A stretch of 64,000 nucleotides of DNA from Rariloculus sp965263005 (lineage in GTDB: Bacteria; Pseudomonadota; Gammaproteobacteria; Steroidobacterales; Rariloculaceae). Where the stretch lies: contig NZ_OZ253579.1 of the NCBI RefSeq assembly GCF_965263005.1, positions 3,968,001 to 4,032,000 on the forward strand, written 5' to 3'. The stretch's first letter is position 1; each line of letters opens with the position of its first letter. Made by a program: the position numbers and the translations under genes. Shown one piece after another: positions 62,958-64,000 of the stretch. Under the pieces are notes generated by a model. That model was not told the origin of the DNA and made no database searches. It worked only from the letters and a program-made list of their open reading frames with translations.

Positions 62958-63911
62958 TTGGACGCCAATACGACAACTGTTTTCTCCGGAACCGCCCATC
63001 CGGAGCTTACCCAGGGTATCGCCCGGCAACTGTCGCTGCCCATCGGCCGCATCAATGTCGGACGGTTCAGCGATGGGGAGATCAGCGTCGAGATCATGGA
63101 AAACGTGCGCGGCCGCGAGGTGATCCTGGTGCAGCCGACGTGCTCGCCGACCAACGACCACCTCATGGAATTGCTCGTCATGGCGGATGCCTGCAAGCGC
63201 GCTTCGGCGAGCCTGATCACGGCGTTGGTGCCTTATCTCGGCTACGCGCGGCAGGACCGGCGGCCTAGGGCGGCCCGTGTGCCGATCACTTCGAAGCTCG
63301 TCGCGGACCTGATGTACACGGCCGGAATCGACCGGGTCATCACGGTCGACGTCCACGCCGACCAGATTCAGGGTTTCTTCAACATGCCGTTCGACAACGT
63401 CTACGCATCCCCGGTGTTGCTCGGCGACGTGTGGAAACAGGAATATTCGGACATGGTGGTCGTCTCCCCCGATGTCGGCGGCGTCGTCCGCGCCCGCGCG
63501 CTTGCCAAGCGGCTCGACGACGCGGACCTCGCCATCATCGACAAGCGCCGGCCGCAGCCGAACATGTCCGAGGTCATGAACATAATCGGCGAGGTGGCGA
63601 ACAAGACCTGTGTCCTGGTCGACGACATGGTCGATACGGCAGGCACATTGTGCCAGGCCGCAACCGCACTCAAGGAGCGCGGGGCAGTGCGGGTCGTCGC
63701 GTACATCACCCATCCCGTGCTGTCGGGCCCGGCCGTCGGGCGCATCGAGGCGTCGCAGCTCGACGAGATCGTGGTCTCCGACACGATCCCGCTCAGCCCG
63801 GCAGCCGCGAAGTGCGGCCGCATCCGGCAGCTCAGCATCACCGAGCTGCTCGCCGAGACACTGCGCAGAATCTGCCAGGGCGACTCCGTCAGCTCCCTCT
63901 ACCTCGACTAG
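62958..63911 (+). CDS. prs: Ribose-phosphate pyrophosphokinase
   Basis: The 317-residue protein starts at TTG after AGAGG. It shows FSDGEISVEI, PYLGYARQDRRPRAARVPITSK, the VDVHADQIQGFF active-site motif and the PRPP-binding loop CVLVDDMVDTAGTLCQAA. It makes PRPP from ribose 5-phosphate and ATP for nucleotide, His and Trp synthesis. Its TAG stop overlaps a solo hairpin-element end. rplY follows. Confidence 0.97.
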   Translation: MDANTTTVFSGTAHPELTQGIARQLSLPIGRINVGRFSDGEISVEIMENVRGREVILVQPTCSPTNDHLMELLVMADACKRASASLITALVPYLGYARQDRRPRAARVPITSKLVADLMYTAGIDRVITVDVHADQIQGFFNMPFDNVYASPVLLGDVWKQEYSDMVVVSPDVGGVVRARALAKRLDDADLAIIDKRRPQPNMSEVMNIIGEVANKTCVLVDDMVDTAGTLCQAATALKERGAVRVVAYITHPVLSGPAVGRIEASQLDEIVVSDTIPLSPAAAKCGRIRQLSITELLAETLRRICQGDSVSSLYLD

Positions 63912-63924
63912 CAGCCCGTGGTGA
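63909..63924 (+). repeat. Solo end of the hairpin element at the prs stop
   Basis: TAGCAGCCCGTGGTGA matches the terminal motif of the 160-bp element, with one change. The TAG is the prs stop codon. No second arm is seen before rplY. Confidence 0.6.
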
Positions 63925-63940
63925 AATATGCGGACTGCGC

Positions 63941-63949
63941 TGCTATGAT
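63941..63949 (+). promoter_or_regulatory. Possible extended -10 promoter of rplY
   Basis: TGCTATGAT fits an extended -10 box (TGnTATGAT). It lies 30 bases before the rplY start. No good -35 is visible, as is common with extended -10 promoters. Confidence 0.4.
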
Positions 63950-63978
63950 GCGCGCCCTCCCAGAGGAGATATCCGGCC

Positions 63979-64000
63979 GTGGCATTCGAACTCGTAGGTG
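63979..64000 (+). CDS. rplY: 50S ribosomal protein L25, 5' end only
   Basis: Only seven codons (GTG start, MAFELVG) are in the window. A strong GGAGAT ribosome site stands eight bases before the start. The assignment rests on the conserved prs-rplY order and the short N-terminus. Confidence 0.6.

Overview
The window looks like chromosome of a GC-rich, free-living gammaproteobacterium of uncertain family. Evidence is the elongasome cluster mreBCD-mrdA-rodA-mltB-rlpA followed by ybeD-lipB, the divergent gatCAB operon, the prfA-prmC-moeB run facing TPR protein-lolB-tRNA(Gln)-prs-rplY, and tRNA genes with encoded CCA. All assignments come from reading the sequence and from knowledge of the families; no database search was possible.

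Layout. 0-12.5 kb is metabolic: a homocysteine S-methyltransferase-family gene cut by the window edge, a YfcG-like GST, a GlcD-type FAD dehydrogenase, a minus-strand transport cluster (TRAP receptor, fused TRAP permease, secreted YncE-like beta-propeller, DUF4212 subunit, sodium/solute symporter), a glutathionyl-hydroquinone reductase, a pirin and a DUF6152 protein. 12.5-18.3 kb is an accessory island: HipBA toxin-antitoxin, a beheaded DUF4143 ATPase, a PD-(D/E)XK-like gene broken by an 84-bp insertion, and a two-gene AAA ATPase plus PIN-like nuclease module. 18.4-25 kb holds a secreted MBL-fold hydrolase, the Na+-pumping oxaloacetate decarboxylase oadGAB, a decayed stretch and a lipoprotein sulfatase. 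25-42.6 kb holds a DUF4143 ATPase, a TRAP transporter divergent from a TctCBA transporter, MmgE/PrpD, an NHL propeller, an M24 homologue, a 2-oxoacid dehydrogenase complex (E1 alpha, E1 beta, E2, no E3), a 3-hydroxyisobutyrate dehydrogenase relative and an acylating aldehyde dehydrogenase. This reads as uptake and CoA-dependent oxidation of small organic acids. From 42.8 kb on the genes are mostly housekeeping: cell-wall elongation, lipoate transfer, Glu-tRNA(Gln) amidation, release factor and its methylase, lipoprotein insertion and PRPP synthesis.

The most striking observations are: (1) an 84-bp segment of the MBL gene copied exactly, in inverted orientation, into the PD-(D/E)XK-like gene 3.3 kb away, where cutting it out restores one open frame; (2) the AAA ATPase/PIN pair, a candidate defence module; (3) a 160-bp intergenic hairpin element present twice, with paired substitutions that keep the stem, plus solo ends, three of which supply the TAG stop codon of the preceding gene; (4) four iterons with exact 22-bp period upstream of a DUF4143 ATPase; (5) hemA and ispE missing from otherwise conserved gene neighbourhoods.
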